Shown here piece after piece: positions 35,423 to 47,300 of a DNA stretch of 64,000 nt. This DNA comes from Vitis vinifera. Taxonomy: Eukaryota; Streptophyta; Magnoliopsida; Vitales; Vitaceae. Made by a program: the position numbers and the translations under genes. The stretch is from the NCBI RefSeq assembly GCF_030704535.1, contig NC_081823.1:3938501-4002500 (forward strand), written 5' to 3'. The notes beneath the pieces were generated by a model that was not told where the DNA came from, did no database searches, and saw only the letters and a program-made list of their open reading frames with translations. Every line of letters starts with the position of its first letter. Position 1 is the stretch's first letter.

Positions 35423-36959
35423 GAGTTTAATACACTTTACCCCCTCAACCTATCCAGTGTTTTGCACATTATTTTTTTAGGTTTAAAATTGAACACATTA
35501 CACCATAAACTTCTTAAATTGTAGCACTTTGCCTTTTCCATTGGACAATGTTAGTTTAAGTGGATAGAAATGTCATGTGTAATACACGTGACTGACTAAT
35601 AAAGGGTAGATTTGTAAATTCCTAAACCCAAAAAGTTACTAACCTTCCCTTAGTCTTCATCTTTGTTTTAGTTTGCAACATATTGCACCTCTAACCCCAT
35701 TTGGCTGGTGAGAAAATGTAAAAACAAAACAAATCAAACTTCTTAAATTGTAATATCCATCGATCTTACTATAATTAGTTAACATAGTTGAGTAGAGATT
35801 TCAATTTCCTTATAGAAACCAGAGAAGAGAAAACCCATAACAACCCAAAATTCCAATCTCCCTTCTTTTCCTTCACTTTTTTAGCAACCAAATAACAAGA
35901 ACATGTAAAGTCAAACCACCCAAATCCCACTGTGGACCCGCATTTTTCACGTGCGTCCCCACTCGATCGGCGAGACTCACTTTTTATTTGTGAAAAATTG
36001 ATTTTTTGAAAAAAAAGTTGGAGTCGCCACTTATTTTATTTTTATTTTTAAAGGGAAAATAAAACAAGAAATAAAACCCTAAAAAATGACTCCATAATTT
36101 TTGGAAAAGCGTGTCTTTGAAAAACCCGAATCTAAGTCCGGGGATCAGGTTACTTATTGGGAAGGTACCTCTAGGAGGTAGCATCCCTCTAAGCCCTAAA
36201 GAGGTCTCTACTGACTAAGTTAAGGGGAATATGGCAATTAATCGGTTAATTATGGATACCTAAATAGGCTAGGTGATTTCAAAAGATTTGCATGCTAAAC
36301 AAGATCAAATCACAAAAGAGAGTCGAAGTGAGTACCTGAACGGCTTCTCAAGTGCTATCATGAAACATAGGAGATTAGTTTGGAAATATGACACATAATA
36401 TGTGTTTTGTCAAAGATGATCAAACAAACATCAAGGCAATCAATCATGCCATCAAACAGGATCATAACTCATGATAATGTACACATCATAGAATTTTAGA
36501 GTTGTAAGGTGAGAAAAGCATACCTGATTTGCGAATATCCACACGTCTTATGGGAACAAGGGTATCTCAACAATAAATATTAAGTGAATTCAAATATTTC
36601 ATCAAGAATAATAAAAAATCAACATATCAAGCAAACAATATTGATGAGAATATCATGAATGTCGGGCCCCCACCAAAGCCCTAATTAATTTTGCATGAGT
36701 TGATTCTATGAATTCCATTGTTCGGAATCATGAAGTTTATTCATGCTTGTTGAAAATCAAGAAAATCATGAAAATAGTTAAAAATCAAAGAAGATAGTGC
36801 ATGCCCAAAGGAAAGTGGCATCAATTATCATGTTAAAATTTGGATTTTATACCTAGAAGCTCCTAAGGAATTTTGAAGAAAACCAAAGTTATTTTTATGG
36901 AAAAAGATTTTGAAATTCATATTTAAGATGTATAAAATCACAAAATAAAGGAAAAGAAA

Positions 36960-39134
36960 CATCAGGAGTATGATATGTGGCAAGGTGGCAATTATGTGGG
37001 TGGAGCCTGGGAATCAGATTGAGACTGTCTTGCCAGTGTTGAATCCCCAAATATATTCTGCTCTCTCTCTTGGCACTTTCTGGGCTTGCGTCTTTAAGTT
37101 GTGAACTGATGTATTTGGTACAATTTAGGCATGCTCGTTCTCCAAGCATAACAGACGATAATCTGATAGTTATGTATCTACAAATAGCTTGATAGATGGT
37201 TTGCCTCTATTGGGAAAGGAATCAATAAAGCTATCTTTGAGAAGTAATGAAACCCTGTCATTGTTTGACTGTACTGATTGTATAAGATCTCAATCTTGAG
37301 CAGAATGACTTCAGGTAGCACTTCATCACACGCAAAAATTAGGCAGCAGCTTCAACACCAAACAAGATGTAGTTCTCTCAGCTTGTGATAATATGTAAAC
37401 ACCTGCACTTCATTCAACTTATTTACAGGATGCCTTTTAGCAATTGAATTATGACATGCCAACTTAACACGTAGTGGACCTAGTTCAAAAAAAACAAGCT
37501 CTTTATGTCGAGGAAGGAATTCTTGAGAATCTGGTGAGTAATCTTGGAAACAATTGGGCAATCTGTAGGTTCTTCACTTGCTCTCATCGCTAAATTACTC
37601 CATTCATTCTGATATCTGGACTTGCTACCTCTGATTTACTTGGAGATCATCAACAAGAGGACAATCAAGGTAAAGTGAGCCCACTGATTCTTATTCATGT
37701 TGGTTAGATGCTAACTTGCTGATGTGTTCTGTCAAACTAAGCAAGCCAACTGGTGTGTTCTGTTGAATTGAGAAACACTATATTTACCCTCAAATTTAAA
37801 TCTTTTAACCTGAATTCAGAATCAGCAGTGTCATTAGAGTCACTGGCAGTGGCAAGCCTCTATTCTTGCCCAATTCTATCAACAGTTTCTCATTTCTTGA
37901 AACTTGCATTTCCGGGAAGAGGATTGTCTTTTGCATTCTGAACATTCCATTAACTGCTTGAAGCTGGTAAAGGATTAGGAGGAGTGGACATTTGAACTTT
38001 TATTACAGCTTTGCTATTTAAATTTGAAGAACTAATTGGTTTGCACTGTGTCTCAACAGCACTGCTGTTGGATTTGACTTGCTTCGATTTACTATAAGTA
38101 GTAAAATCGTTCTCAAAATCCACCAACCCAATGGACTCTGGGGAGAAAGGTTCAGCCTGATGTATGCTATTAGCATTGAAAGTTGTCCCGATCATAGCAA
38201 GATCAATCAAACTTTTACCTAGCTGAGTTATCTTCATCTCAATCATAGTATCTTCGAGGAGCAAACTGTTATTGGACTACACGTCGCACATGTCCAATAG
38301 TAGGAATAATCGGCGCTTCTCTGAGAGCTTCACAAAAGCAATGTGTGTTTCATCAACGTTCAGATCAGATATTGGAGTTTTCTGTAAACTGGCGGAGCTG
38401 TTGGAGACTTTGGCATCATAAATTGCAGCAAGACTGAAATCCTGAATTGCACCTCCAGGTGTTCTAGAAAATTAGTCATGTTTGCCTCCTATGTTATCTT
38501 CTGATAAATCTGTTCTTTCCAAATGCTTTAAGAGGTTGAAATAAATACAAACTACAGAAGCATCATGGTCGTTGATGTATTCAAATTCTGTATTCTTCAA
38601 GGAATCACAAGTGGGCACAGTTTCGTCTAAAGGAACCAAACCATCTGATCAACTTGGAGAAATATCCATGGTTCTAAGGATGGAAAGGGTGCTAACTATG
38701 CTATTTGAAGCAGAAGACTGGTAATGTAACTAGGAATGCAACCTCAGGTGTCCTCAACTTTCTTCTTATAATCAAGGATGATGAGTTTATTGCATATGAA
38801 CCTACAAGGCGAGCTTTGCCAGTTGGAAATTTCTGTTATATGCTTCACTCGCTGATGTCTTTTGGACTAGAGGTCTGTTGGCCACATGGATGCTGCTGCT
38901 CATTGCCTCACTCTTCCTTTTAACCAGAAGAAGTCCACTTCTAACTGTCTTGGTATAACCATTCTGTCCATGAGTCACCAGAAGCATCAAGCACTCTGTC
39001 ATCAATGAAACTAGAGAACATCTGTCTGCTTGTAATTGATAAAATGAATTGTGAAGCAACTTTTCAGGATCACCATCCTTAGATCGTATTTGATTCAGAA
39101 GCATGTTGTAACTTAAATGGAAGGCACTGTTCAA
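36960..39134 (-). pseudogene. Gene-fragment array, distal part (unidentified pieces)
   Basis: Minus-strand reading frames without recognised relatives: 38802-39134 (includes CSLVSLMTECLMLLVTHGQN), 37950-38264 (ending STPPNPLPASSS) and 36895-37149. They lie on the same strand as, and downstream of, the helicase and KH fragments, with spacer that looks like intron. They may be further exons of the same captured or duplicated genes. None starts and ends as a complete gene. No function is assigned. Confidence 0.35.
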
Positions 39135-39254
39135 GCAAAAAATTCACAAACAAACTTCCTATGTCCAATACCACCGGAAATTGAAATCTCAAAGGGTAGT
39201 GTATTCTGAACTTTTTGGCACTTGTTTCTATTGGCACTTTGGATATGAGTTCTG

Positions 39255-39548
39255 CTAGCAGATTCTAATTGCATTAATCTCACAAATTTCTCCAAGGGCA
39301 CAAGCATTTTTTATGACATGAGAAATGAGTCCTCTTTTGGTAGGCAACAGGATTTGTTTTGATGAAAAGACATGACCAGCTTCAGCCCAAAGTCTCGTTA
39401 TGAAAGTCTCCAGAATTGGATGAAGCTGGTGGACGATAATCATCTTCTTTCCAGTCCCGAACCAGTCATCCCAAAGAGCCATAATGATGGCTTGAACCTT
39501 ATTAGCAGCATGTGCAGCAGCAAAGGAACCGGATGGAGTTATCGCCAT
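39255..39548 (-). pseudogene. Gene fragment, unidentified (LWDDWFGTGKK)
   Basis: A 97-codon minus-strand frame with good coding character: a hydrophilic/hydrophobic pattern and phrases such as KVQAIIMALWDDWFGTGKK and FITRLWAEAGHVFSSKQILL. It has no stop within and no low complexity. I do not recognise the family. It lies 190 bp downstream of the MOM1-like fragment on the same strand and could be from the same or another gene. Confidence 0.45.
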
Positions 39549-39741
39549 TCAAGTCGAAGTTGTCTTCCATCAAGGGTCCAGTCTGACCTTGGGAAGCTTT
39601 TCGAAATCTGGGCGAATCCATGTATGAACTGTCCAAGTATTCTCTATTCATGCAGTGCATCAAATACACAAATTACCACAGGCAGTGAGGATCTTCTAGA
39701 AGTGCCTAATTAAATTGATGCTATCCACCAAATGAGCAACC

Positions 39742-40041
39742 TTACCAAAGGAGGAGTGCACATCTGTCTTTGTAGTCAGTTTTCAAAGCATTACTGCTAC
39801 TTACATCATTGTTAAAGTCGTGGAATGACAGCAGGTTAACAAACTCCAATGTACTCTCCTTCATCTGATCACTGAAAAGAAGAAGCCTTAAATCAGCCAC
39901 AAGCATCTTATACCCTCCAAGATGTGATGAAATTATGGGGTGCTGACATTCATCCATTATGGCAGCTTCCCATCCCAGGCATTCTGATACTTCCAAACCC
40001 TCAACAACGACTTCAAGAGGCACCAAGAGCACTTCAAACAT
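39742..40041 (-). pseudogene. MOM1-like helicase-domain fragment
   Basis: The 99-codon minus-strand frame reads EVLLVPLEVVVEGLEVSECL, then GWEAAIMDECQHP and LVADLRLLLFSDQMKESTLE, then FVNLLSFHDF. The order 'W(E)A.I.DECQ' followed by 'LLL..QMKEST.EFVNLLSFLD' is characteristic of the degenerate SNF2-type helicase region of plant MOM1 silencing proteins, where DECQ replaces the DEAH-type box. Only this piece is visible; upstream motifs and the rest of the roughly 2000-residue protein are absent. It is a fragment of a host gene, probably carried in by duplication or transposon capture. MOM1 similarity is from memory of the family. Confidence 0.6.
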
Positions 40042-40302
40042 GATGCAACCCCCCTCATCTGCAGAACATCATGATGGTATTCAGTTTCCATTCTTTCTCT
40101 TAGCGATTCCAAATTCCTTCGAATTCTGGTATATACCTTTCAGCTGTTGCATGAACACCAATATACTGGGCAGGCTTCAAAACTGCTCTCTGGCCAACAA
40201 TACTCAAAGTCATTCATATCTCGATTATCTTATTCATAGTCCTCATGAAGATAATAACAAGTGACCGAATGATGCCAGCTTGTCATTAAATTCACATCAG
40301 CC

Positions 40303-40804
40303 TCATTTTCCTTTTTTAATAATCTGGTCAGTCTTGGCATCATCAATCTCAACGTGTGCGCCACTAGTCTTCCTTACACTTTTAACGGAATTCTCCCCCC
40401 TGCCGATTACATGTCCAATCTCGTCAAATGGACGCAAAGCTCTTACAATTAACATCTGATCGTGATGCTCCATAACCAGAAAGTACTGGTAGGTTGGATG
40501 AATAAACTGGCCATATATTGCCCAAGTCTGAACAGCCCCGAAATTCTGATTCAAAGTCCCCCCTTTCTACTACAATAGTACAGAATATCATCAGTATTGT
40601 CATTGGACCAGCAACCATCTCCATTGAAGAATATGAACCAGCTTTCTCATCAGAATTGCAGTAAGATGAGACCTGACCAATCTCAGAGACTATATACACT
40701 CCCAGGTACTTAGCTGTGAAGGCAGCATCATAATTGCCAATGCATAAGTATGACACTGAGTTGTCATGTGCAGAATGCAATACTTTCAGTCGTCTCCTTT
40801 TCAT
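40303..40804 (-). pseudogene. KH-domain RNA-binding protein fragment
   Basis: The minus-strand frame at 40303-40554 contains ALRPFDEIGHVIGRGENSVK followed by SVRKTSGAHVEIDDAKTD. That is one KH domain of the HEN4/RCF3/PCBP-like plant type. The GXXG loop reads GRGE, so the last glycine of the usual GKGG is replaced. The overlapping frame 40424-40804 covers the region just upstream (SVSYLCIGNYDAAFTAKYLG), not recognised. Only a single domain remains of a family that normally has three to five. It lies on the same strand as the neighbouring fragments. Confidence 0.65.
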
Positions 40805-41226
40805 AGAGATGGATTGTTGAATTAAAGAATTTAGTTAACAAGCCTTCTGGTTCACACTTGAATAGTAAATTATTGCAATACCTTCATGTTGTTGTGAAGG
40901 TACATCATTGAACCCTCACTTGATTGACCTTCGTCAAATCCATAGATTTCTCCCCTGTTTTACGGCAACAACATGCTTTTGAACAGCACCACTATATAAA
41001 CTGGGGATTTTCTAATTATTGATCCATTTTTTTTAGTCTGTACCACTGCATTCTCTCGTTATTCTCAAAACTGACGCCAAAATCCGCATCAAAAGTAGTC
41101 ACAAGAATCTCAAACAACACCACAAAATGCCATAATCAGAATTTCCCAAAACTCATTGCCCGCAACCATTCCCCATGACATTTTTCCTTACGGATCCAGA
41201 ATCTCAACCCCAGTTGCATCTCCTCA

Positions 41227-41631
41227 TTATTTCTCATCTCTTTCCATAATCCCCAGAATTTTTGAACCAACGCTGTCAACTTTTTCCTTGCTTTCAGAAT
41301 CACACACTCCTCTGTAGAACTGATTAGAGCTGTTACTGAAGGTGAATGGCCCAGGTTGTATTTGACTTTTAGATTTTAGGATCACAACGACAGTACCAGA
41401 AGGCTTAGAGAAGTCCATGATTTCGAGCACCACATTATGCTTATCCGAATGCAGAAGAAGCAGAGTGTCCCTTTTCCCATGATTTTTAATTTTTAACTCC
41501 GAAGCAGAGAACAAATCTTGAATGCCAGGAATAGAGCTTGTTGAGGTATGGACCAAAAATAGAAGAAGACAACAAAAACGTATAGAAAGAAAGGAAAGAT
41601 GATCAACACAAATCACAATTTCGCATTTCAA
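41227..41631 (-). pseudogene. Fragment of an unidentified gene with a signal-peptide-like start
   Basis: A 134-codon minus-strand frame. The start has a hydrophobic run (FLSIRFCCLLLFLVHTSTS) like a signal peptide, followed by IPGIQDLFSASELKIKNHGK, DTLLLLHSDKHNVVLEIMDF, SKPSGTVVVILKSKSQIQPG and VDSVGSKILGIMERDEK. Codon-like structure is good. An apparent 5' leader lies further upstream (about 41870-42000), ending in a donor CCCAG|GTACGT at about 41877. It may be the first coding exon of a membrane or secreted protein, cut off at its 3' side by the KH fragment. Family not recognised. It is annotated as a fragment because nothing downstream continues it. Confidence 0.45.
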
Positions 41632-42290
41632 TCCATTAGCTTAGAACAGGGGAGTGATTTCATAATAAGATTTGAATAAAAACAGGACATGATTTCTACC
41701 ATCCAGTCTGAAGATGGACATGTATGCAATTTATTTTCAGGCGGGTTCGATGACATTAACAGAATGATGAACATATCCAACAGACAAAGATCTAATTTCA
41801 ACACAGCAATTTGTGGCCCTTTCCGTCCACACCAACCAATATGAATAAGAACACCAAAAGTAACTAGAAACGTACCTGGGCAGTCTTGCTTCCAATCTCC
41901 CTCCCTTTCTGCTCTTCTCTCTGCGCTTTTCTTCAAGAAAAATCCCTTTTTTGCTATCTCTCTTCTTCTCACTCTCAGACTCCAATGCGTGCTGCCCCTC
42001 TCCCATTCAGAATTCTCCACCTTTTATTTATATGGCAGCCCACTCATGTGGAATATTTTATTTCCTTTTTTGCATGCGCGTGGATATGGGAAGTCTATAT
42101 ATGTGTGGCTCACTTGGAGATTTCCCAAGGATGCAACCCCTCTCTCATTTGGTAAATGATCAGATCCCCTTTAATCTTCTTTCCATATGCTCCCGGATGT
42201 GCCTCAGCCGTGATCTGCCCACTTTCTATATGCAGCTGTGTACATCAAGGATCTTCTCCAATGTGTGCATTCAAATCTCATGCCAAAATT
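41632..42290 (-). other. Leader and promoter-like end of the gene-fragment array
   Basis: Upstream side (minus strand) of the 41227-41631 fragment. It contains a purine-rich leader (about 41880-41990 as read on the minus strand), a donor site and then promoter-like sequence to about 42285, where the LTR-like sequence resumes. Confidence 0.35.
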
Positions 42291-43569
42291 AAATAAGAAT
42301 TAAAGTCAGTAAAGGTTATGAAATTGAAAATTAAAACTAATTAAAATTATGCAATCACAAACATTATATCTATCATGGCTATACACAAAAAGATTAAGAC
42401 ATCAGTTTACATAATTAAAGACATCAATCTCATGCAATATTTTATAAAATAAGTAAATAGAATAAAAACAAATAACTAACTAAATAGTAATAAATAAATA
42501 AACAAATAAATAAAAATAAGTAGATAAGTAAATAAATAAGAAATCGAGTACATACAAGTGTTAAAAAAAACGCAAATCATGCAAATTATATAATTCATGT
42601 AGGAATTACCAAAAAGGTGACATAGGTGGGCCAGGATACGCCTATACAGGCCTAGGGTGCCTAAGTGGGCCTACGGTGAGACTAGGTGGGCCTAACTAAA
42701 TGGGCCAAGGGTGCCTAAATGGGCCAAGGGTATCTAAAAGCTATCCTAAAAAAACAAGAAAAGCCTAAGTCTAAATCAAGATTGCCAAGGATCACAATAA
42801 AGGGTCAGATAATCCCTCAACCAAAGTCTCCGAGGTGACTCAGAAAAAGGTAAGTTGTACGAGTAGTAATGGGCCACCAAGGAACTATTTTGAAGCACTG
42901 AAAACGAATTTTAAAGACATGTGCTAAAGGGACAAAATTGAGGGTCTACACCCACCTTTCACCCAGTATTGCACACATGCACAAACAATTTCACCCAAAT
43001 GGGTACCATTCAAAAAATCAACATAGGAACCAAAAAAAAAAAAAAGCCATTCCAATAATTACACTAGAAAATGCCCATATGTAGACCCCAAAATTTCAAA
43101 ACTCCAAGCTCCCTTAGGTCATTCTTCAAAGGCGGAAGATCTACAATGCCTAAGAAAACAATCTATGATTAGGTTTTGAAGATTGGAGTAAGAAGGAGGA
43201 AAAGATAGTAAGAAGACAAAGACAAAATGTTGAAATTGTTGACCACTTGTAAGAGAAAGAAAATGCTGAAAATTGCACTCCAAATAGGTTAGGGTTTGAT
43301 GAAGACGGAGAGAGGGAGAGTTGTTTGAGGATTTTTGGGTTTGGGGATTTTTTTGGTTTGAGGATTTACAAATCTACCCTTTATTAGTTAGTCACGTGCA
43401 TAACATGTGATATTTCCGTCCACTTAAACTAACATCGTCTAATGAAAAAGGCAAAGTGCTGCAATTTAAGAACTTTAGGGTGCAATGTGTTGGATTTTAA
43501 ATCTAAAGGGGCAATGTGCAAAACACGGAATAGCTTAAGGGGGTAAAGTGTATTAAACCTTATAAATAT

Positions 43570-44530
43570 ATATCAATACTTGAGGTGGGAATTCATAACC
43601 CTATAAAACACTAAACATAAAGAGATCATAAAGAAATCATACCACATGAACTTCTCTAAAAGGTTGATAGAAGAACTTATAACTTCACCCTTAAGCTTAA
43701 AAATACTATCCAAAAAACAAACCTAATTTTCCTCCCTTTTTCTTAATCACTTTTTCACCCTCATATCAAACCCTAATGCTATTTATATTTGCGCTTAGAG
43801 AATATCCAAATATAAAATAACTTAATCATTGGGTTTTGGAAACTTTCATGGGTTGGACAAACTTAGCCCAACATGTACTTTATCCTAATTAGCTCTTCCC
43901 AACATTGAAGATGACCTAGAATACTTGGAGTAAATTTTTCTGGTTGGCAATCTAGAAAAGCGAAAATAACCATATTATGGTTATCAATGATACAAGTATA
44001 GAATCAGATCCAAAACTATAGGGAGTGTATCCACAAAATAGTGGTTGACTAGGATTTGTTAGTTGACATTCCACTCTCCTTCACCTTCTGCTCATTTAGC
44101 TCCCAAGTTGCAAGAAAACATATCCATTTGCACCGTGGCTCGCCATGAATAACAATGATATAGCTTCATATCGATGGTTGAAACCTCGGATCAGTATGTT
44201 ACAGGCCCAAAGGTTTTTATTAGTTGGTGAGAAAATTTAGGAAAATGCAGTCAAATTTGGGGTTCAAGAAATGATAAAGATAACTCCTTTGGTTCTAATT
44301 TTCTCTTTGTTTTCTTAGGAACCAAACGAGAAGGGTGAAAATTTTTATTACGATGAATGGTCTTATTTGATTTTTAATGTTTTTTTTCACTCTTTTGTCA
44401 AAAGAAAGGTAAATTTTAAAGACTCATATTAGTTATGACTAATTTTTGTTTTTAAAAACAAAAATTAAAAATAAATTTTTTTTTTTTTGTAAACTTCATC
44501 TAACTTCATTTCCTACTTAAAATAAAGGAA
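43570..44530 (+). repeat. Exon-bearing repeat copy A, second part, plus partial intron copy
   Basis: 43570-44130 continues copy A after the Mutator-like insertion and matches 47190-47300 plus 48366-48800 of copy B ('gcttagagaa.a.ccaaatat.aaataact', 'gttggacaaacttagcccaac', 'ggttgactaggatttgttag'). 44100-44400 additionally matches the intron between blocks 1 and 2 ('caccatgaataacaat', 'ggttggcaagaaa'-like), so a partial copy adjoins it. There is no gene here. Confidence 0.65.
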
Positions 44531-44534
44531 AATA

Positions 44535-47300
44535 CTAATGGAGGAGTATGTACAATCTCGGTCTCCTCTTGATACCCAATCAAGGATACACTTGGTTTAC
44601 CTCAATAAATAAAAAACAAGAGTAGGGAGGACAAGCAAAATTAAATCAATCTATTTAATTAGAAAATCACACTAAAATAAAAATTTCAGCTTAAATATAA
44701 AAAAAATTTCTAAAAAAAAAACACTTTCTAATGTAGAAAAGATTTGAAACTCATGGGAAAAGATGACTCTTCTTTTATACTTGCTTGATAAAGAATGACT
44801 TAAATATTAAGATAAACCATCCTATCATTTAAAAAATGTAGAAATTTGTGTTTCAATATTGAAAGTTGATCGATTGATATATTAGTCTAAAACTATTTTG
44901 GATAGATTTATGATTTATCTACCCCTTGATGGAAATGATCACATAATTTGCTAATTCGATTAATTCAAAATTACTCTTAAATACCATTTTAATAAAAATA
45001 AAAATAAAAATTGATTCAAATTAATACCATTTTAATTAAAAAAATACAGAAATTTTAGAACTCAGATGATCAATTTTTTCACTCATCCACAATATCAAAA
45101 CTGTTATATAAAATAAAAAAAAGAAATGAAGTAAATTAAATATTAGAACCAGTTATTATAACATTTTTAATTTACTTTAATACACTTTGTCATATACAAT
45201 TTTGATTAAAAAAAGAATTGTGGACGTGGAAATATTTGGTTGGTCACTGCAATCTTCAACAGAAGACTCACAGGTACAGAGAAGCCAAACTCAGGATAAC
45301 TAGTGAGAGAGAGAAGATGATTTTGCATCATTTGCACCGATCCCCACGAACACTTCATGGTGGTAGCGGCTGAATGCATGGCCATTAAAGACAACTTGGA
45401 GTACCGCAATTTCCAGCTTCAACCTCTTCAGGCCCATGCAATCGTAAGGGTTACGCCAATAAGAAGAATCTTCAGTTCTTTCTTGATTTTTCTTTTCTTT
45501 TCTTTCTTCGTAATCTATCTGATACCGAATGCATGCATTTCTTAGTATATTGCTTTATTCACCCATCTCTCAAGTTGGGAGAAAATCCATCATTTTGTAT
45601 GGTATCTCACCATGAATAACAATCAATAAGTTACAAGGCTAGGGTCGTGCTTGGTTGGCAATAAAGTGTAGGGAATTGGGGGAACCAAATGTTTGAATAC
45701 AGCTGCATGGTCTCAAATTTTCGGGTTCAAGAAAAAGAAAACTTGTTTGGTTCTGTTTTCTTTGTTTCTTAGCAACCAAATGGGGGAGGGTGAAAATTGC
45801 TGTTCTCATGAATCTTGTTTGATTTTTTTCCCTCTCTTCTTTCTTCATAGAAAGTGTTCAAGAAGATGTGAAAAAACATGTCAAACCCTTTGTTAACTAC
45901 TGTTGCTTCAAGGACGAGGGACGACACCTTCTTGGCCCATGGATTCTTGGTAAGATTAATCCTACAAATTGTTGTGTCAAATACCTCCCTGGACTTCTTT
46001 TGCTTTGAGGGTTGTAAACCAAGAAAATATACTCTGTAATTTTCTTTTATTTATTTTTCGTTTCTCAGCAACCAAATGGATATCGCAGCAGGGTCAACTT
46101 CAATGCATGAAGGAGCTCGTGGCAAAGTACGAAGGGGAGGTGGCCATGAGCTCAAAACCAACATGGCTAATCCGGTAGTACTAGTCCTGGCGCAACACCA
46201 CCATACCAGGTCTTCCACCAGCACCTCCATCTATTCATCCTCCTTATCCTATTATTCGTATGTCTAAACCTGTACCAACACCATACACTGGGGGAAAGCC
46301 ACCACCATATTATCCTCAGTTTCCATTTCTAGTGATTTTATTTTTAAGATGAAATGATTGAATATCTAGGTCAGACTTGTGTAGGAAAACAATTCCTCGT
46401 TATTTCTTTTAGACTTTATCCGGTTCACATAAAGCTTGAGGGAACATGGGAAAATATATTTTTATATTCTACATCAAACTTATTTCACTTCTTTAACTCT
46501 TCTACATAAAGATTAAATAATTTAAAATTATATAATTTTTTTTACTAATTTTAATTATATTTAACTTTCTTTTACTTTTTTTTTATAGTAAAATCAGTAT
46601 GAAAAAAATGATTTTTCTTAATATTTTTTTTCTTATTTCTTAATTTTTGGGAGCCAAATATAACTTACAGTTATAAGGAAAATAAAAAAGAAAGTGGTCT
46701 AGGATTCATCCAGGTGGATGATATTGGTGGTGGCATAGACTTTCCCCTAGTTTATGGTCTAGGTGGAGGTCTAGACATATGACTAGGTGGTGGTGCACCA
46801 GGACGACTAGGTGGTGGTGCACCCAAACCACTAGGTGGTGTGCTCTTGGTCATGGTGCTTTTGAGTTCATAGCCTGCTCCTATTTGTATTGTTGGGAAGT
46901 TGAAGGCAAATCTAGAGAATTGGTTTGTACAGGTAAAAAGATTTCTTCATAATAATAATAGTCTCTTAATAATAATAACAATCTTTCAACAATAATAAAA
47001 TTCAGTAAGAACAAACAATGATAATATAAGAACATTCAACCAAAAAAGAACATCAAATATAATGTGAAAAAACCCCTTAAACGGAAGTAAAAAGCCATAG
47101 AGAAATTTTTTTCCACTTCAATTAAATGGGGATACAAATAATTAAGTTTTCACTAGTTTCTTTATCTTGAAACTTATACAAATATATATCAATGCTTAAA
47201 GTTGGAATCCATCACCCCATAAAACAATGAATACGAAGTGATTATAAAGAAATCATACCATATGGACTTCACTCTTAAGCCTAAGAAAAGTACCCAAAAC
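44535..47300 (+). repeat. Exon-bearing repeat copy B (first part)
   Basis: Closest to copy A and in tandem with it. Blocks: 45357-45443 (MVVAAECMAIKDNLEYRNF; next bases GTAAGG), 45851-45949 (12 bp longer than in A; next bases GTAAGA) and 46069 to about 46257 (preceded by TTTCTCAG; the GTATGT donor of A and E is CGTATG here). The MITE (46450-46670) and the inverted partner of block 3 (about 46700-46890) are in the same order as in copy A. It retains the uninterrupted site into which copy A's Mutator-like element inserted. Confidence 0.7.

Larger units (their letters stand above)
35931..42950. mobile_element. LTR-type element nested in the Mutator-like element
   Basis: Bounded by TGTGGACCC and GGGTCTACA (TG...CA), with an exact 5-bp target duplication CCCAC at 35926-35930 and 42951-42955. 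The outer parts (35931 to about 36950 and about 42290 to 42950) look like the two halves of one long LTR: 'gttggagtcgccacttatt' and 'cggggatcaggttacttatt' on the left, and 'gacaaaattgagggtctaca' on the right. No second LTR or polyprotein is seen, so a solo LTR or a non-coding derivative is likely. About 5.3 kb of host gene fragments lie between the halves. A fossil, age not estimated. Confidence 0.75.
35423..43560. mobile_element. Mutator-like TIR element with 9-bp target duplication
   Basis: Terminal inverted repeats of about 230 bp: GAGTTTAATACACTTTACCC on the left and GGGTAAAGTGTATTAAACCT on the right. The repeats also share 'ctaataaagggtagatttgtaaat' near 35597-35620 (inverted near 43360-43390). 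The target site TATAAATAT is duplicated exactly at 35414-35422 and 43561-43569. Repeat copy B retains the empty site near 47171-47185. A 9-bp duplication and long TIRs indicate Mutator type. Without the nested LTR-type element it is only about 1.1 kb (35423-35930 and 42956-43560) and non-coding, so it is non-autonomous. Confidence 0.9.

Noticed and set aside
36950-42295. Helitron ends around the gene-fragment array
   Set aside because: No convincing 5' TC plus 3' CTRR with hairpin was found at either edge, so the vehicle is left open.
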